Below are positions 19,967-29,735 of a stretch of 64,000 bases of DNA, one piece after another. Position 1 is the first letter of the stretch, and each line of letters starts with the position of its first letter. Under the pieces are notes generated by a model, which saw only the letters and a list, made by a program, of their open reading frames with translations, ran no database searches and was not told where the DNA came from. The stretch is from Nitrospira sp. ND1 (lineage in GTDB: Bacteria > Nitrospirota > Nitrospiria > Nitrospirales > Nitrospiraceae): the NCBI RefSeq assembly GCF_900170025.1, contig NZ_FWEX01000005.1, forward strand, positions 481,073 through 545,072. Direction: 5' to 3'. Position numbers and translations under genes: made by a program.

Positions 19967-20352
19967 CGGTTCCTCCTGAACCAAAATGAGAGGCTCTCTG
20001 CAGTATACACCGCAGTGCGCGACTTGAATATTTGAGGACGAATAGGCCGCGGTCCATCTTACGCAGGATGGATTTCGCATCGTTGCCAGGAACAGCGGGA
20101 TACGGATTTGGCTCAACCACAGGCACGCGGAGTCGAGTGTACGTAACTAGCGGAACCGGCATATGCGTATCGCCCCGGCGAACGATTTCTTCAGGACGTC
20201 CCAGCTAATCGGCCGTTGTGTCATCTCGCGACACTTCTGTGCTTGAAAATCCGCCTGCCGCTCCGGTAGCATGCGCCGTTTGCCTTGACCTACACCATTT
20301 ACATGGCGGTGCACTGTGGCGATGAGTTGCGCACAGGTTCCGAAGGAGTACG
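19967..20352. other. Intergenic region between putA and the desaturase gene
   Basis: 386 bp between two divergent genes, so it must hold both promoters. AGGAGG for putA is at its left edge and AAGGAG for the desaturase at its right edge. TTGACC at 20285 could be a -35 box but no convincing -10 follows. No gene, RNA or hairpin could be supported. Confidence 0.6.
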
Positions 20353-21186
20353 ATGGCCGACTCGACCACACAATCCGTCTGCTGGGGCACCGTGGCCCTG
20401 TTCACTGCAATCACGCTGCTGACCTTCGTCGGCGTCCCGCTCTTCGCGTACTTCTATGACTACACCCTGCTCGATTGGGTCCTGCTCGCCGTCCTCTATA
20501 TCGTGACCGGCATGGGGATCACGGTCGGCTATCACCGCATGATCACCCATCGCAGCTTCGAGAGTCATCCCTGGGTGAAAGCCTGCCTCCTGGTGATGGG
20601 AGGCTGGGCCGTGCAGAACTCCGCCCTCATGTGGTGCGCCGATCACATCCGCCACCATGCGCACACGGACGAAGAGGCCGATCCCTACAATGCGTCGAAG
20701 GGATTCTGGCACAGTCACGTCGGCTGGTTGTTTTTCGATACCCCGTATCGTGAGGACCGGTTTGCAGCGAAACTACGTACCGACCCGATGATCATGTGGC
20801 AACACCGGTATTACTGGGTGATCGTGGCCTCCGGCTTCCTGCTACCATTTGCGCTGGGATACCTGAACGGTGGCTTCACCAGCGGGCTGGGCTGTTTCCT
20901 CCTCGCCGGCGTCCTGCGAACCGTGCTGGTCCTGAACTCCACGTTTACGATCAACTCCCTCTGCCATATGGTCGGCACCCAACCCCACGGCACGCAGGAC
21001 AGCAGCCGCGATAGTTGGTTGATCTCATTCGTCAGCTTCGGCGAGGGCTATCACAACTATCACCACACCTATTCGCACGACTATCGAAACGGATCGAAGT
21101 GGTACAACTTCGACCCCTCGAAATGGTTGATCTATTCGTTGTCGTTGTTTGGCCTGACGTATAACCTGCACAGGGAACGCACCTAG
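20353..21186 (+). CDS. Acyl-CoA/acyl-lipid delta-9-type fatty acid desaturase
   Basis: Membrane di-iron desaturase that introduces a cis double bond into saturated acyl chains. The 277-aa protein shows three histidine boxes in order: HRMITH, HIRHH and HNYHH. Four hydrophobic helices (~13-33, 38-58, ~155-175, ~178-200) surround them. The start ATG 20353 has AAGGAG 7 bases upstream. The electron donor is unknown; the nearby Rieske ferredoxin is 1.2 kb away and a link is only speculative. Confidence 0.92.
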   Translation: MADSTTQSVCWGTVALFTAITLLTFVGVPLFAYFYDYTLLDWVLLAVLYIVTGMGITVGYHRMITHRSFESHPWVKACLLVMGGWAVQNSALMWCADHIRHHAHTDEEADPYNASKGFWHSHVGWLFFDTPYREDRFAAKLRTDPMIMWQHRYYWVIVASGFLLPFALGYLNGGFTSGLGCFLLAGVLRTVLVLNSTFTINSLCHMVGTQPHGTQDSSRDSWLISFVSFGEGYHNYHHTYSHDYRNGSKWYNFDPSKWLIYSLSLFGLTYNLHRERT

Positions 21187-21449
21187 CAGGCGTGAGACGT
21201 GAAAGGTGAAACATCCCCTCGCGTCGTTCAGGTATGCTCGATTCTCGTTCTTACCTGCTCCATTCAACCGTGAGCACTGATCACTGAACGTTCCCGAGAC
21301 GTTTCGTCCCTCCCTTTCATCTCGCCCTCTTCTACCCAGCTGCGCACTGCGTCTACTGGCCCATTTCTTTTCCCCGGGGCGATAGCTTAATATGCAATGA
21401 AACCCGCGAATTCCATCCCGACCCGCGAGGTGGTAGGAGGCAGATCTAT

Positions 21450-22335
21450 GGCAGAGCAACAAGGTGGCGCACCGCATCAAGAAGAGGCGGCCGCCAAGCC
21501 CAATATCATTCCCGGAGTCAAACACGTCGTCGCCATCAGCAGCGGCAAAGGCGGCGTCGGCAAATCCACGGTGTCGGTGAATCTGGCCGTGGCCCTCGCC
21601 CTCACCGGAGCCAAGGTCGGATTGCTGGATGCCGATATTTACGGCCCCAACATCCCGATGATGATGGGCGTCGAAAAAACACCCGAACAGAAAGACGGCA
21701 AGATCGCCCCGGCGGAGAGCCACGGCGTCAAACTGATCTCCATGGGATTTTTTGTGCCGGAAGATACCGCTGTCGTGTGGCGCGGACCGATGGTCCACAC
21801 GGCCATTCAACAGCTCTTCCGGGATGTCCTGTGGGGCGAGTTGGATTATCTGCTGATCGACCTGCCGCCTGGAACCGGCGACGCGCAACTGACCCTGACC
21901 CAGTTGGTGTCCCTGTCGGGCGCCGTCACGGTGACGACCCCGCAGGAAGTGGCGCTGCACGATGTGCGCAAAGGCATGATGATGTTCCAGAAGGTCAACG
22001 TGCCCCTGCTCGGCATCGTCGAGAACATGAGCTTTTTCCTCTGCGGCCATTGCGGCGAACGCACCGAGATTTTCTCTCACGGCGGTGGAGAACGGGCTGC
22101 GGAGAAACTGGGCATTCCGTTTCTCGGACGGGTGCCCATCGATCCGGCCATTCGCGCCGGCGGCGATACCGGGAACCCGATCGTGGTCGCCAAGCCGGAT
22201 TCACCGCAAGCTCAGGCGTTTCGCGAGATCGCCGCGAAACTTGCGGCAGCATTACAAACGGGCGAGGCAGGGGCGGCAAAGAGCCGGATCGCCAGTCTGT
22301 TAGACAAAATCAAACGGCCGGCGACGGGCAATTAA
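21450..22335 (+). CDS. mrp: Mrp/NBP35-family Fe-S cluster carrier ATPase (ApbC)
   Basis: P-loop scaffold thought to load 4Fe-4S clusters onto targets. The start ATG 21450 (AGGAGG 10 bases upstream) is preferred over ATG 21397. The ~294-aa product has [37 protein letters not shown], and near residue 210 the CxxC pair CGHCGE typical of cluster-carrying Mrp proteins. It lacks the N-terminal DUF59 domain found in longer family members. Confidence 0.94.
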
Positions 22336-22379
22336 CCGGACGCCCGATCAAGGAAGATGGACGTAGTCAGGGAGGATGT

Positions 22380-22685
22380 ATGGGCGAGCTGATTAGAATC
22401 GCAGGAACCGCCGACGTGAAGCCGGGAGCCGGCATGGTGGCGGAAGTAAACGGTAAGGCCATCGCGGTGTTCAATGTGGACGGCGCCTTTTATGCCATCG
22501 ACAATACCTGTGTCCACCGGGGCGGCCCGCTGGGCGAAGGGGATGTGGAAGGGGATGTGGTGTCCTGCCCCTGGCACAACTGGCAGTTCAACGTGAAAAC
22601 CGGCACCTGCGTCAACAACCCCTCGGCGAAAGTGACCGCGTACGAAGTCACGGTCGAAGGCACCGACATTAAAGTCCGGCTGTGA
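22380..22685 (+). CDS. Rieske-type 2Fe-2S ferredoxin (NirD-like)
   Basis: 101-aa soluble electron-transfer protein. Cluster ligands are CVH (residues ~41-43) and CPWH (~61-64), the CxH...CxxH Rieske signature. The start ATG 22380 follows GGGAGG. It lies 44 bp after mrp, so it is probably in the same operon, which fits cluster delivery by Mrp, though that link is inference. It is too small to be a bc1 Rieske and has no membrane anchor. Confidence 0.9.
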   Translation: MGELIRIAGTADVKPGAGMVAEVNGKAIAVFNVDGAFYAIDNTCVHRGGPLGEGDVEGDVVSCPWHNWQFNVKTGTCVNNPSAKVTAYEVTVEGTDIKVRL

Positions 22686-22763
22686 CGCAAGACCGGCCCG
22701 CGCCGGTCACCAGGTCACGGCAGCGAATGAATGTTTCCGGCACCACAGTGAATGGAGGCTCCG

Positions 22764-23132
22764 ATGGCAGACAATACGCTGACCCCGAAACACATTGAGA
22801 TCGCCGAAACCTTCGTGCGGCTCTACGTCTTTCTGACGCAGTACATCGACCGTTGCGAAGATGAAGCCGCGCGCAAGGAATACCCGGAAGCAGAACTCCA
22901 AAAACACCTCGGCGAAACCCGCGCCAAGATGATGGAGATCCTGAAGGTCAACCCCGTCGTCAAGGGCAAGGTGGAAAAAGAGTGTGAACGTGTCCTGGCA
23001 TTGGGCAGCAAGTGTCTGATGGGCGGAACCGAAAAGGTGGCCGCGCTGGATGTGCTGGGAGCTGAGCGGGTCATTCTCAAGAACAAGACCATCGCCTTGA
23101 GCGATCTGTTAGCCGTGTATCGCGCGCTTTAA
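22764..23132 (+). CDS. Small helical protein of unknown function
   Basis: 122 aa from ATG 22764 (GGAGG upstream); ATG 22752 would add four residues. It is predicted to be almost entirely alpha-helical and charged, with two cysteines (RCED and KCLMG). No recognised domain. The short spacing on both sides suggests it belongs to the mrp-Rieske transcription unit. Confidence 0.65.
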   Translation: MADNTLTPKHIEIAETFVRLYVFLTQYIDRCEDEAARKEYPEAELQKHLGETRAKMMEILKVNPVVKGKVEKECERVLALGSKCLMGGTEKVAALDVLGAERVILKNKTIALSDLLAVYRAL

Positions 23133-23139
23133 TCGTTCG

Positions 23140-23493
23140 ATGTCCACCCCGGCTGGAGAGAAACACCAACTCGCCGGTTTCGACGCCAGGGAACGAGGGT
23201 TCAATCGTCCCGTGGAATTCGTGCGGACAGCCTCGGGGTACCAGGCGACGTTGCGGTATGAAACGACGCACATCGTCACCCCGGAAGCGCCGAGCGCAGG
23301 CGAGGCCCTGCAACAATTGATCACGACCCTCCAGCAAGAGGGCTACACCCAGCTGCGCAGCCAGCAGAGCTACCGCGACGGCTTGTACCTCGGATCGCAG
23401 GAGCTGTGGGTGGAATATCCGGACCGGCAGGCAGCCCCGCAGGTCGGACTCCTGGGCCTGCTGAAGAAGTGGATCGGCCGCTCACCGGGCTGA
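23140..23493 (+). CDS. Small hypothetical protein
   Basis: 117 aa starting 7 bp after the previous stop, so likely co-transcribed with it. A mixed alpha/beta middle (EALQQLITTLQQEGYTQLRS, then GLYLGSQELWVEYPD) ends in a hydrophobic-basic helix LLGLLKKWIGR that could touch a membrane. Unrecognised. Confidence 0.6.
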   Translation: MSTPAGEKHQLAGFDARERGFNRPVEFVRTASGYQATLRYETTHIVTPEAPSAGEALQQLITTLQQEGYTQLRSQQSYRDGLYLGSQELWVEYPDRQAAPQVGLLGLLKKWIGRSPG

Positions 23494-23630
23494 GGGTCGC
23501 CACAAACCCCTCGCCGCACCGCGGCGAGATTGACTCTCCTCCGTCTCACGCCTATAGTCCATCCAGGTCAGCGACTGATCGTTCGTCCGTCAGCCTTCAC
23601 CAGACAGGATCCGGCACCGGAGAATTGACG

Positions 23631-24077
23631 ATGCGCTGGGTTCACGTCCTGCTTCTCACCATCATCGTGCTGCTCCCGGCGGGTAAGGCGACCGCGAAGG
23701 TCTACCGTTGCCAAGGCGCCAGTGGCAGCACAGTCCTGACAGACCAGCCGAAGGGCAAGACGGGTTGCGTCGCCATCGACACCGCCACCCCCCCGCTCCC
23801 GGGAGGATTCACCCCACCGGTCGAGCCGAGCGTACCGGCACAGGTGGAACTGCCGGCGAATGCGATCCCGCCGTCCATTTCGGCCGCACCGATGGTTCCT
23901 CGCCAACCCGGTCCCGGTGATCCTGCGTTATCGCCGGCCGTTGCGAAGGATGCCCCCGAGAAGGCCCCACCAGAAGCGCAACGTTGCTCACCACGCGTCA
24001 ACCCGCTGAATCCCTTCGCCGGAATGAATTGCTCACCGGCATCCGGCGAACCCCCGGCAGAGAACAAGAACCAGTAG
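23631..24077 (+). CDS. Secreted Pro-rich protein with a DUF4124-like N-terminus
   Basis: 148 aa from ATG 23631 with GGAG 9 bases upstream. The signal peptide (VLLLTIIVLLPAG) ends near ATAKV. The mature N-terminus KVYRCQGASGSTVLTDQP resembles the short DUF4124 motif of periplasmic proteins. The remaining ~90 residues are low-complexity Pro/Ala/Val with two late cysteines. The frame is open upstream, but the signal peptide marks the likely start. Confidence 0.62.
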   Translation: MRWVHVLLLTIIVLLPAGKATAKVYRCQGASGSTVLTDQPKGKTGCVAIDTATPPLPGGFTPPVEPSVPAQVELPANAIPPSISAAPMVPRQPGPGDPALSPAVAKDAPEKAPPEAQRCSPRVNPLNPFAGMNCSPASGEPPAENKNQ

Positions 24078-24175
24078 CCCCTCGTCGCGCGCCTCACCAC
24101 CGGCTCGATTGACTCTCCCGATGCCCCTTCATATAATGCCGAAACGAACCGTTTAAGCTGATCTCCCAAGCACTT

Positions 24176-24550
24176 ATGTCTGCCTTCTCCGCTGGTTTTT
24201 TATCCCGTCGCGCACAGGATTTTCGAGCCGGTCTCCGGCACGCATTTGCCGTGCGTCCTGAACAAGCAGCCTTCACGATCGAAGACCTGGCCCTGCTCGA
24301 ACGGGTCGCCGACGCCGTCGTTTCGCGCGGCATGGCCGCACCGGCCACGTTGTTTCTCGAGTCGATGGGACCCATGAACTTTCTCGGCAGCCAGGCACTG
24401 CACTTTCTGGCTCCCGTCGTGGAATGCGTGCTGACCGGTACGGAGATCGCGCAGGTCGCGCGCCTGCTGGAACGGCGCGATTCCATTCACCGCCTGACCG
24501 CCCTCATCGAAGCCAAGGCCGCGGCTCCCAAAGGAGCGCCCGCTCGATGA
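24176..24550 (+). CDS. Small helical protein leading the GlmL-like cluster
   Basis: 124 aa, no signal peptide, largely helical (LARRAQ-like start, then LALLERVADAVVSRG and a long helix EIAQVARLLERR). Its stop overlaps the start of the GlmL-like gene as ATGA, so the two are coupled and may form a complex. I do not recognise the family. Confidence 0.7.
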   Translation: MSAFSAGFLSRRAQDFRAGLRHAFAVRPEQAAFTIEDLALLERVADAVVSRGMAAPATLFLESMGPMNFLGSQALHFLAPVVECVLTGTEIAQVARLLERRDSIHRLTALIEAKAAAPKGAPAR

Positions 24551-26397
24551 CGGCACAGCCTCACTCGCCGGCGGCACCAGCAGTGACTCATCCCTTGAAT
24601 GTCATCGTCGCAACCGATTGCGGCAGCACCACCACCAAAGCCATTTTGATCGAAAAGGTCGGGGAGGAGTATCGCCAGACCTACCGTGGTGAAGCGCCGA
24701 CGACTGTCGAAGCCCCGTTCGAAGACGTGACCCGCGGCGTGTTAAACGCCATCGCGGAAATCGAAGAACTCTCCGGGCGCACGATTCTGGACGGCGACCG
24801 CATCATCACACCCAACCAGGCGGCGCAGGGCGATCCCAAGCGAGGCGTGGACATTTACGTGTCCACCAGCAGCGCCGGCGGCGGACTGCAGATGATGGTC
24901 ACCGGCGTGGTGCAGAACATGACCGGCGAGAGCGCGCAACGCGCCGCCCTGGGCGCCGGCGCCATCGTCATCGACGTCTTGGCCTCGAACGACGGACGGC
25001 TGCCCTACGAAAAGATCGAGCGGATTCGAACCATGCGCCCGGACATGATCCTGATGTCCGGCGGCACCGACGGCGGCGCCGTGACCCATGTGGTGGAAAT
25101 GGCGGAGTATATCGCCGCCGCCGATCCGCGTCCGCGCTTCGGCAGCACCTACCGGCTGCCGCTCGTGTACGCAGGCAACACAGACGCCCGGCCGCAAATC
25201 AAAACCATTTTAGGCGAAAAGACCGCCTTGGATTTTGCCGACAATATCCGTCCGGTCCTTGAGCGCGAAAACCTTGCGCCGGCCCGCAACAAAATCCACG
25301 ACCTGTTTCTCGAACATGTCATGCAGCAGGCTCCCGGCTACAAGAAACTCATCGAGATGGCGGGCGCGCCCATCATGCCGACCCCGGCGGCGGTCGGCGT
25401 CATCATGGAGACCATCGCCAAACGTGAAGGCATCAACCTGATCGGCGTCGATATCGGCGGCGCCACCACCGACGTCTTCTCGGTGTTCAACGGACTCTTC
25501 AACCGCACGGTCAGCGCCAACCTCGGCATGTCCTACAGCATTTCGAATGTGCTGGCGGAGGCGGGGCTCGACAACATCATGCGCTGGGTGCCGTTTACCA
25601 TCGACGAACAGACCCTGCGCAACCGCATCAAGAACAAGATGGTGCGGCCCACGACGATTCCGCAATCGCTCGACGAACTGCAGATCGAACATGCCATCGC
25701 GCGCGAGGCCCTGCGGCTGGCGCTGATCCACCACAAATCGCTTGCGACGGGACTCAAAGGCATCCAGCAGGAGCGCACCATTTCCGATGTGTTCGAGCAA
25801 CGGACTTCCGGCAAGACCCTGATCGATCTGTTGAAACTGGACTTGATCGTCGGCAGCGGCGGCATCCTGTCCCATGCGCCGCGCCGTATTCAGTCCATGC
25901 TGATGATGGTCGATGCCTACGAACCGCTCGGTGTCACGACGCTGTCGGTCGACAGCATCTTCATGATGCCGCATCTCGGCGTCCTCTCCACCGTGAACGA
26001 GCAGGCCGCCACCGATGTCTTTGTCCGTGATTGCATGGTCTATCTCGGCACCTGCATCGCCCCGATCGGACAGGGGAAAGACGGGGAGCGCTGCGCCGAC
26101 TATGAAATCGCGCTACCTGATGGACGAATCGAGAAGGGTCAGCTGGCGTTCGGAGATCTCAAACTCTTCGCCTTGACGCGGGAGCAGCAGGCCACGGTGA
26201 CGATGCAACCGGCCAAACAGATCGATCTCGGGAACGGACCGGGACAGTCGTTCACAAAAACGGTGAAGGGCGGCGTGGTCGGGCTCATGCTCGATGGACG
26301 CGGTCGTCCGTTGCAGTTGCCGGGCGAGCAGGCAGCCCGCGTCGCCATGCTGACCAGATGGTACCGGGCAGTAGGGCTATACCCGGTGGGGAGCTGA
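24547..26397 (+). CDS. GlmL/MutL-family ASKHA ATPase (glutamate mutase L-like)
   Basis: 616 aa. The first phosphate loop is ATDCGSTTTKA (near residue 20) and the second is IGVDIGGATTDVFS (near 300), the two halves of an actin/Hsp70-like nucleotide site. The rest matches the GlmL/MutL family, named for proteins beside adenosylcobalamin glutamate mutase. No mutase subunits (GlmS/GlmE) or B12 genes are in the window, and the gene instead heads a membrane-protein cluster. A role as an ATP-driven reactivase or assembly factor for that cluster is inference. The start overlaps the preceding stop. Confidence 0.82.
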   Translation: MTAQPHSPAAPAVTHPLNVIVATDCGSTTTKAILIEKVGEEYRQTYRGEAPTTVEAPFEDVTRGVLNAIAEIEELSGRTILDGDRIITPNQAAQGDPKRGVDIYVSTSSAGGGLQMMVTGVVQNMTGESAQRAALGAGAIVIDVLASNDGRLPYEKIERIRTMRPDMILMSGGTDGGAVTHVVEMAEYIAAADPRPRFGSTYRLPLVYAGNTDARPQIKTILGEKTALDFADNIRPVLERENLAPARNKIHDLFLEHVMQQAPGYKKLIEMAGAPIMPTPAAVGVIMETIAKREGINLIGVDIGGATTDVFSVFNGLFNRTVSANLGMSYSISNVLAEAGLDNIMRWVPFTIDEQTLRNRIKNKMVRPTTIPQSLDELQIEHAIAREALRLALIHHKSLATGLKGIQQERTISDVFEQRTSGKTLIDLLKLDLIVGSGGILSHAPRRIQSMLMMVDAYEPLGVTTLSVDSIFMMPHLGVLSTVNEQAATDVFVRDCMVYLGTCIAPIGQGKDGERCADYEIALPDGRIEKGQLAFGDLKLFALTREQQATVTMQPAKQIDLGNGPGQSFTKTVKGGVVGLMLDGRGRPLQLPGEQAARVAMLTRWYRAVGLYPVGS

Positions 26398-26587
26398 GAG
26401 TCGAATGCTGGGAGCGGATGGCGTAGAGCGTATGGTGAAGAGCGGGGAGCATATAACAGATGGCAAGGAGAAGAGAAGCCTCGCACCGCATGCTGGATGC
26501 AAACTGTTCACAGAAAGCATTTGCAGTTCGCTCGTGTATGAAGGCTAACTCCTCTCGGCTATTAACCATCAGCTTTTATCATGAAGA

Positions 26588-26707
26588 GGTTGCTCAAAAC
26601 GCCCTGCAGCGAGGCCGCAAGGCGCGAGAGCCCCGAGTCGTACCGGAAGTCGTACGGTGAGGGGAGCGAGCAACTGAGAACGAAGCGGTAGGGCGTTTTC
26701 AGCAACC
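26588..26707 (+). repeat. Inverted-repeat element, copy 3
   Basis: 120 bp. The left end GGTTGCTCAAAACGCCCT and the right end AGGGCGTTTTCAGCAACC pair with one mismatch. The interior has a GTCGTACC / GTCGTACGG hairpin and the GAGGCCGCA box. The right end is 4 bp from the start codon of the next gene. The 190 bp between the GlmL-like stop and this element hold no gene; they include an AGCGTATGG-type low-complexity stretch. Confidence 0.87.
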
Positions 26708-26711
26708 GACA

Positions 26712-27839
26712 ATGGCGCACAGTTACACACCAGGCCTGACTGTCACCGAACAGACCACCGTTCGCCGGAGGCGTATCCTGCCGCTGCCGGGAACCGTCCT
26801 GGTGAGGGTAGGAGACGTCGTGCACGCCGATACGGCGGTCGCCCGTGCCGAGTTGCCGGGCAAGGTCGTTCCGCTCAATTTGGCCAACCAGCTGGGTATT
26901 GCGCCGGATGAGATCAACGACTATTTGATCAAGAAGGAAAAAGACTCGGTCCAGAAAGACGACGTGCTGGCCGAGAACAAACCCTTCATCAAATGGTTTA
27001 AGACCGAAATTCGCTCGCCCATCACCGGCAAGGTGGAGTCCGTCTCCACCATCACCGGACAGATTCTGTTGCGGGAACCGCCGCGCATCCTCGAATTGCG
27101 CGGCTATATCGACGGCTCGATCGTCGAAGTGCATCCCGAACAGGGGGTGACGGTCGAAACCTCCTGCAGTCTGGTGCAGGGCATCTTCGGCATCGGCGGG
27201 GAGACCAGCGGTGAATTGGTCATGGGTGTCACGGCGCCGGATCAACCGCTGACGCCTGAGCTGTTGACGCCGGCCATGAAGGGCAAGATCGTGATCGGAG
27301 GCGCATTCCTCTCCGCCGCCACCATGACTCGCGCGAAGGAACTCGGCGTCATCGGTCTCGTCGTGGGCGGGATTCACGACAAAGATCTGCGCGCGCTCCT
27401 CGGGTATGATCTGGGCGTAGCCATTACCGGCACCGAGCAGGTGGGCTTCACCCTGATCCTGACGGAAGGCTTCGGCACGATCCCGATGGCGCCCAAGACG
27501 TTCGCGTTGCTGTCCGCCCACGCAGGGCACAAAGCCTCTGTTTCGGGTGCGACGCAAATTCGCGCCGGCGTGATTCGTCCGGAAATCATCATTCCACAGA
27601 CTTCACGCACCGGAGCCGCCCGGCCGGACCGGGTCGAACGCGAAGGGATTCAACTCGGCGATCCCGTGCGAGTGATCCGCGATCCGTTGTTCGGCAAGAT
27701 CGGGGCGGTGTCCGGGTTGCCCTCGGAGCTCAGAGCGATCCCGACGGAGAGTGAAGTCCGCGTGCTCGAAGTCCGGTTTCCCGACGGCACGACCACCGTG
27801 GTGCCTCGCGCCAATATCGAAGTGATAGAGGGAGCATGA
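26712..27839 (+). CDS. Conserved-looking beta-rich protein of the GlmL-like/DUF6754 cluster
   Basis: 375 aa, soluble, no signal peptide. The N-terminal part (residues ~20-130) looks like a biotinyl/lipoyl-type barrel-sandwich fold: LPLPGTVLVRVGDVVHAD, then RSPITGKVESVST. A Gly-rich alpha/beta middle follows (IGGAFLSAATMTRAKELG, LVVGGIHDKDLRALLG). The C-terminal ~60 residues resemble a KOW/SH3-like strand set (GDPVRVIRDPLFGKIGAV). The start ATG 26712 has no Shine-Dalgarno sequence because a repeat ends just upstream. The stop overlaps the next start (ATGA). Function unknown. Confidence 0.72.
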   Translation: MAHSYTPGLTVTEQTTVRRRRILPLPGTVLVRVGDVVHADTAVARAELPGKVVPLNLANQLGIAPDEINDYLIKKEKDSVQKDDVLAENKPFIKWFKTEIRSPITGKVESVSTITGQILLREPPRILELRGYIDGSIVEVHPEQGVTVETSCSLVQGIFGIGGETSGELVMGVTAPDQPLTPELLTPAMKGKIVIGGAFLSAATMTRAKELGVIGLVVGGIHDKDLRALLGYDLGVAITGTEQVGFTLILTEGFGTIPMAPKTFALLSAHAGHKASVSGATQIRAGVIRPEIIIPQTSRTGAARPDRVEREGIQLGDPVRVIRDPLFGKIGAVSGLPSELRAIPTESEVRVLEVRFPDGTTTVVPRANIEVIEGA

Positions 27840-29083
27840 GCCGCATACAGCCTCGCCTTCGCATTCTGTCCCTCGCCATCGCGATGCTCGCGTGCCTGCC
27901 GTCGCTCCTCTTGGCACAGACCCTCCCGCAGCAGCTTCGGGTCATCGACACACCCAGCGATGGGGGAGGCAGCCTCACGGTCCTCTGGGCTCCCTCGGCA
28001 AGCGACAGCGCCGCGTGGAAGTATCAAATCCTGTTGCATGAAGGTAGCGTGCCTTCAGACCCGTCCGCATGGAAAGTCGTCGCGGAATTTCCGGCCAACA
28101 CCCGGTATGTTCGCGAGGGTAAGACCGCCTGGTGGACGAGATCAGGCGAACCTGGCGACCATATCTTCCTGCTCAAGAACGGGAAAGGCATCGAGCTCAA
28201 AGCGAACCAGTCCTATGCCGTCACGGTGGCCGCCGCGAATGGACAAGAACGGGTGATCGCACTGCCGATCGTCGCCTCGCCTGAACCGAACTGGATGAAC
28301 TGGAACCAACTGAACAACCTGGTGCTGGCCTTGATGTTCGGCGGGGTCGTGTTTTACGCCATCAACCTGGCCAAGCGGAAAGAGATCTTCTTGCGGCGTA
28401 TTCCCGGGCTGGATGCCGTCGATGAAGCCATCGGGCGCGCCACGGAATTGGGCAAGCCGATCCTCTACATGACCGGGGCGCACGATATGAACGACCCTTC
28501 GACCATTGCCGCCGCCGTCATCCTGGGGCGCGTGGCCAAGAAAGCCGCCGCGTATGAGACCGAGTTGCTGGTCCCGCACCGCGAGCCGATCACCATGGCC
28601 GTCTGCCAGGAAATTACCAAACAAGCGTATATGGAAGCCGGAAAACCGGACCTCTTCAAGGACGACGCGAACTTTTTCATTACGAGCGATCAGTTCAGTT
28701 ACACGGCGGCGGTGGACGGCATCATGCTGCGCCGAAAACCGGCGGCCAACTTTTTCATGGGCTCATACTTTGCAGAATCGCTGCTCCTCACGGAAACCGG
28801 CGCCAGCACCGGAGCCATTCAAATCGCCGGGACCGATTCGGATCACCAGCTGCCGTTCTTCGTCACGACCTGCGACTACACCCTGATCGGCGAAGAACTT
28901 TACGCCGCCAGCGCCTACCTGTCGAAAGAGCCGATCCAGATCGGCACCCTGCGCGGCCAGGACCTTGGCAAGGCGTTCGTATTGGGCGTGATCGGAGTCG
29001 GAACGTTGTTGGCCACGCTCGCCGTCATCACCGGCAACAACTGGGCGCAGCCGCTGCTCGACCTCTTCAAGGATCTCAAATGA
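27836..29083 (+). CDS. DUF6754 domain membrane protein
   Basis: 415 aa. The signal sequence (ILSLAIAMLACLPSLLLA) is followed by a fibronectin-III-like extracytoplasmic domain (~35-140). A transmembrane helix near 160-182 (LVLALMFGGVVFYAINLA) leads to a cytoplasmic DUF6754 domain with the family pattern AIGRATELGKPILYMTGA and KPAANFFMGSYFAESLLL. A last helix lies near 380-400. The gene overlaps both neighbours by ATGA. The molecular role of DUF6754 is unknown to me. Confidence 0.8.
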   Translation: MSRIQPRLRILSLAIAMLACLPSLLLAQTLPQQLRVIDTPSDGGGSLTVLWAPSASDSAAWKYQILLHEGSVPSDPSAWKVVAEFPANTRYVREGKTAWWTRSGEPGDHIFLLKNGKGIELKANQSYAVTVAAANGQERVIALPIVASPEPNWMNWNQLNNLVLALMFGGVVFYAINLAKRKEIFLRRIPGLDAVDEAIGRATELGKPILYMTGAHDMNDPSTIAAAVILGRVAKKAAAYETELLVPHREPITMAVCQEITKQAYMEAGKPDLFKDDANFFITSDQFSYTAAVDGIMLRRKPAANFFMGSYFAESLLLTETGASTGAIQIAGTDSDHQLPFFVTTCDYTLIGEELYAASAYLSKEPIQIGTLRGQDLGKAFVLGVIGVGTLLATLAVITGNNWAQPLLDLFKDLK

Positions 29084-29730
29084 TGTTCCTTCGCCGACAA
29101 CTGCCGCTGCTCATCACGATGATCACCGGCCTCGTCATGGCCGCGCAGTACTATGTGCCGCATCCGGCATCGGAGCAATTGCTGACCACGGTCACCAAGT
29201 GGCTGCAAATCATCGGCGGCTTCGCGCTCGTGCTGGGTATTACCAGCCTCTTCCACGTGCATGCGTCCAAAATCCGGCGGAAGGAAGCCGGATGGGCCTA
29301 CAGCCTAGTCCTCTACGTCGGGATGCTGGGCACGATCATCGTGGGGCTCTGGAACGGCGGCAAAGAAAGTATCGACGGGGCGCTGACGTCGTTTGGATGG
29401 GTCTACTCCTACACCCTCGTGCCGCTGCAGGGCACCATGTTCGCGATCCTGGCCTTCTTCATCGCCTCCGCCGCCTACCGGTCGTTCCGGGCACGCAGCC
29501 GTGAAGCGGCGGTGTTGTTGGTAGCGGCCGTCATCGTCATGATGGGGCGGGTGCCGCTGGGCGAATATATGTTGCCGATCAGCGGGGATCTCTCGAGCTG
29601 GATTCTGAATGTCTTGAACGCGTCTGTGCGGCGCGCCATTTTGATCGGCGTCAGCCTCGGTGCCGTGGCCCTCTCATTCAAGATCATCTTCGGCGTCGAA
29701 CGCTCGTATCTGGGCGGAGGCAAAGAATAA
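29080..29730 (+). CDS. Integral membrane protein of the DUF6754 cluster
   Basis: 216 aa with about six transmembrane helices (residues ~9-26, 45-64, 75-95, 112-132, 140-155, 185-205) joined by short basic loops (HASKIRRKEAG, SFRARSREA). Coupled to the DUF6754 gene (ATGA). No known family recognised. The tight coupling suggests a stable complex with DUF6754. Confidence 0.72.
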   Translation: MMFLRRQLPLLITMITGLVMAAQYYVPHPASEQLLTTVTKWLQIIGGFALVLGITSLFHVHASKIRRKEAGWAYSLVLYVGMLGTIIVGLWNGGKESIDGALTSFGWVYSYTLVPLQGTMFAILAFFIASAAYRSFRARSREAAVLLVAAVIVMMGRVPLGEYMLPISGDLSSWILNVLNASVRRAILIGVSLGAVALSFKIIFGVERSYLGGGKE

Positions 29731-29735
29731 CGCGT

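Noticed and set aside
24547-26397. Glutamate mutase operon
   Set aside because: Only the GlmL-like protein is present; no GlmS/GlmE or B12-binding motif occurs nearby.
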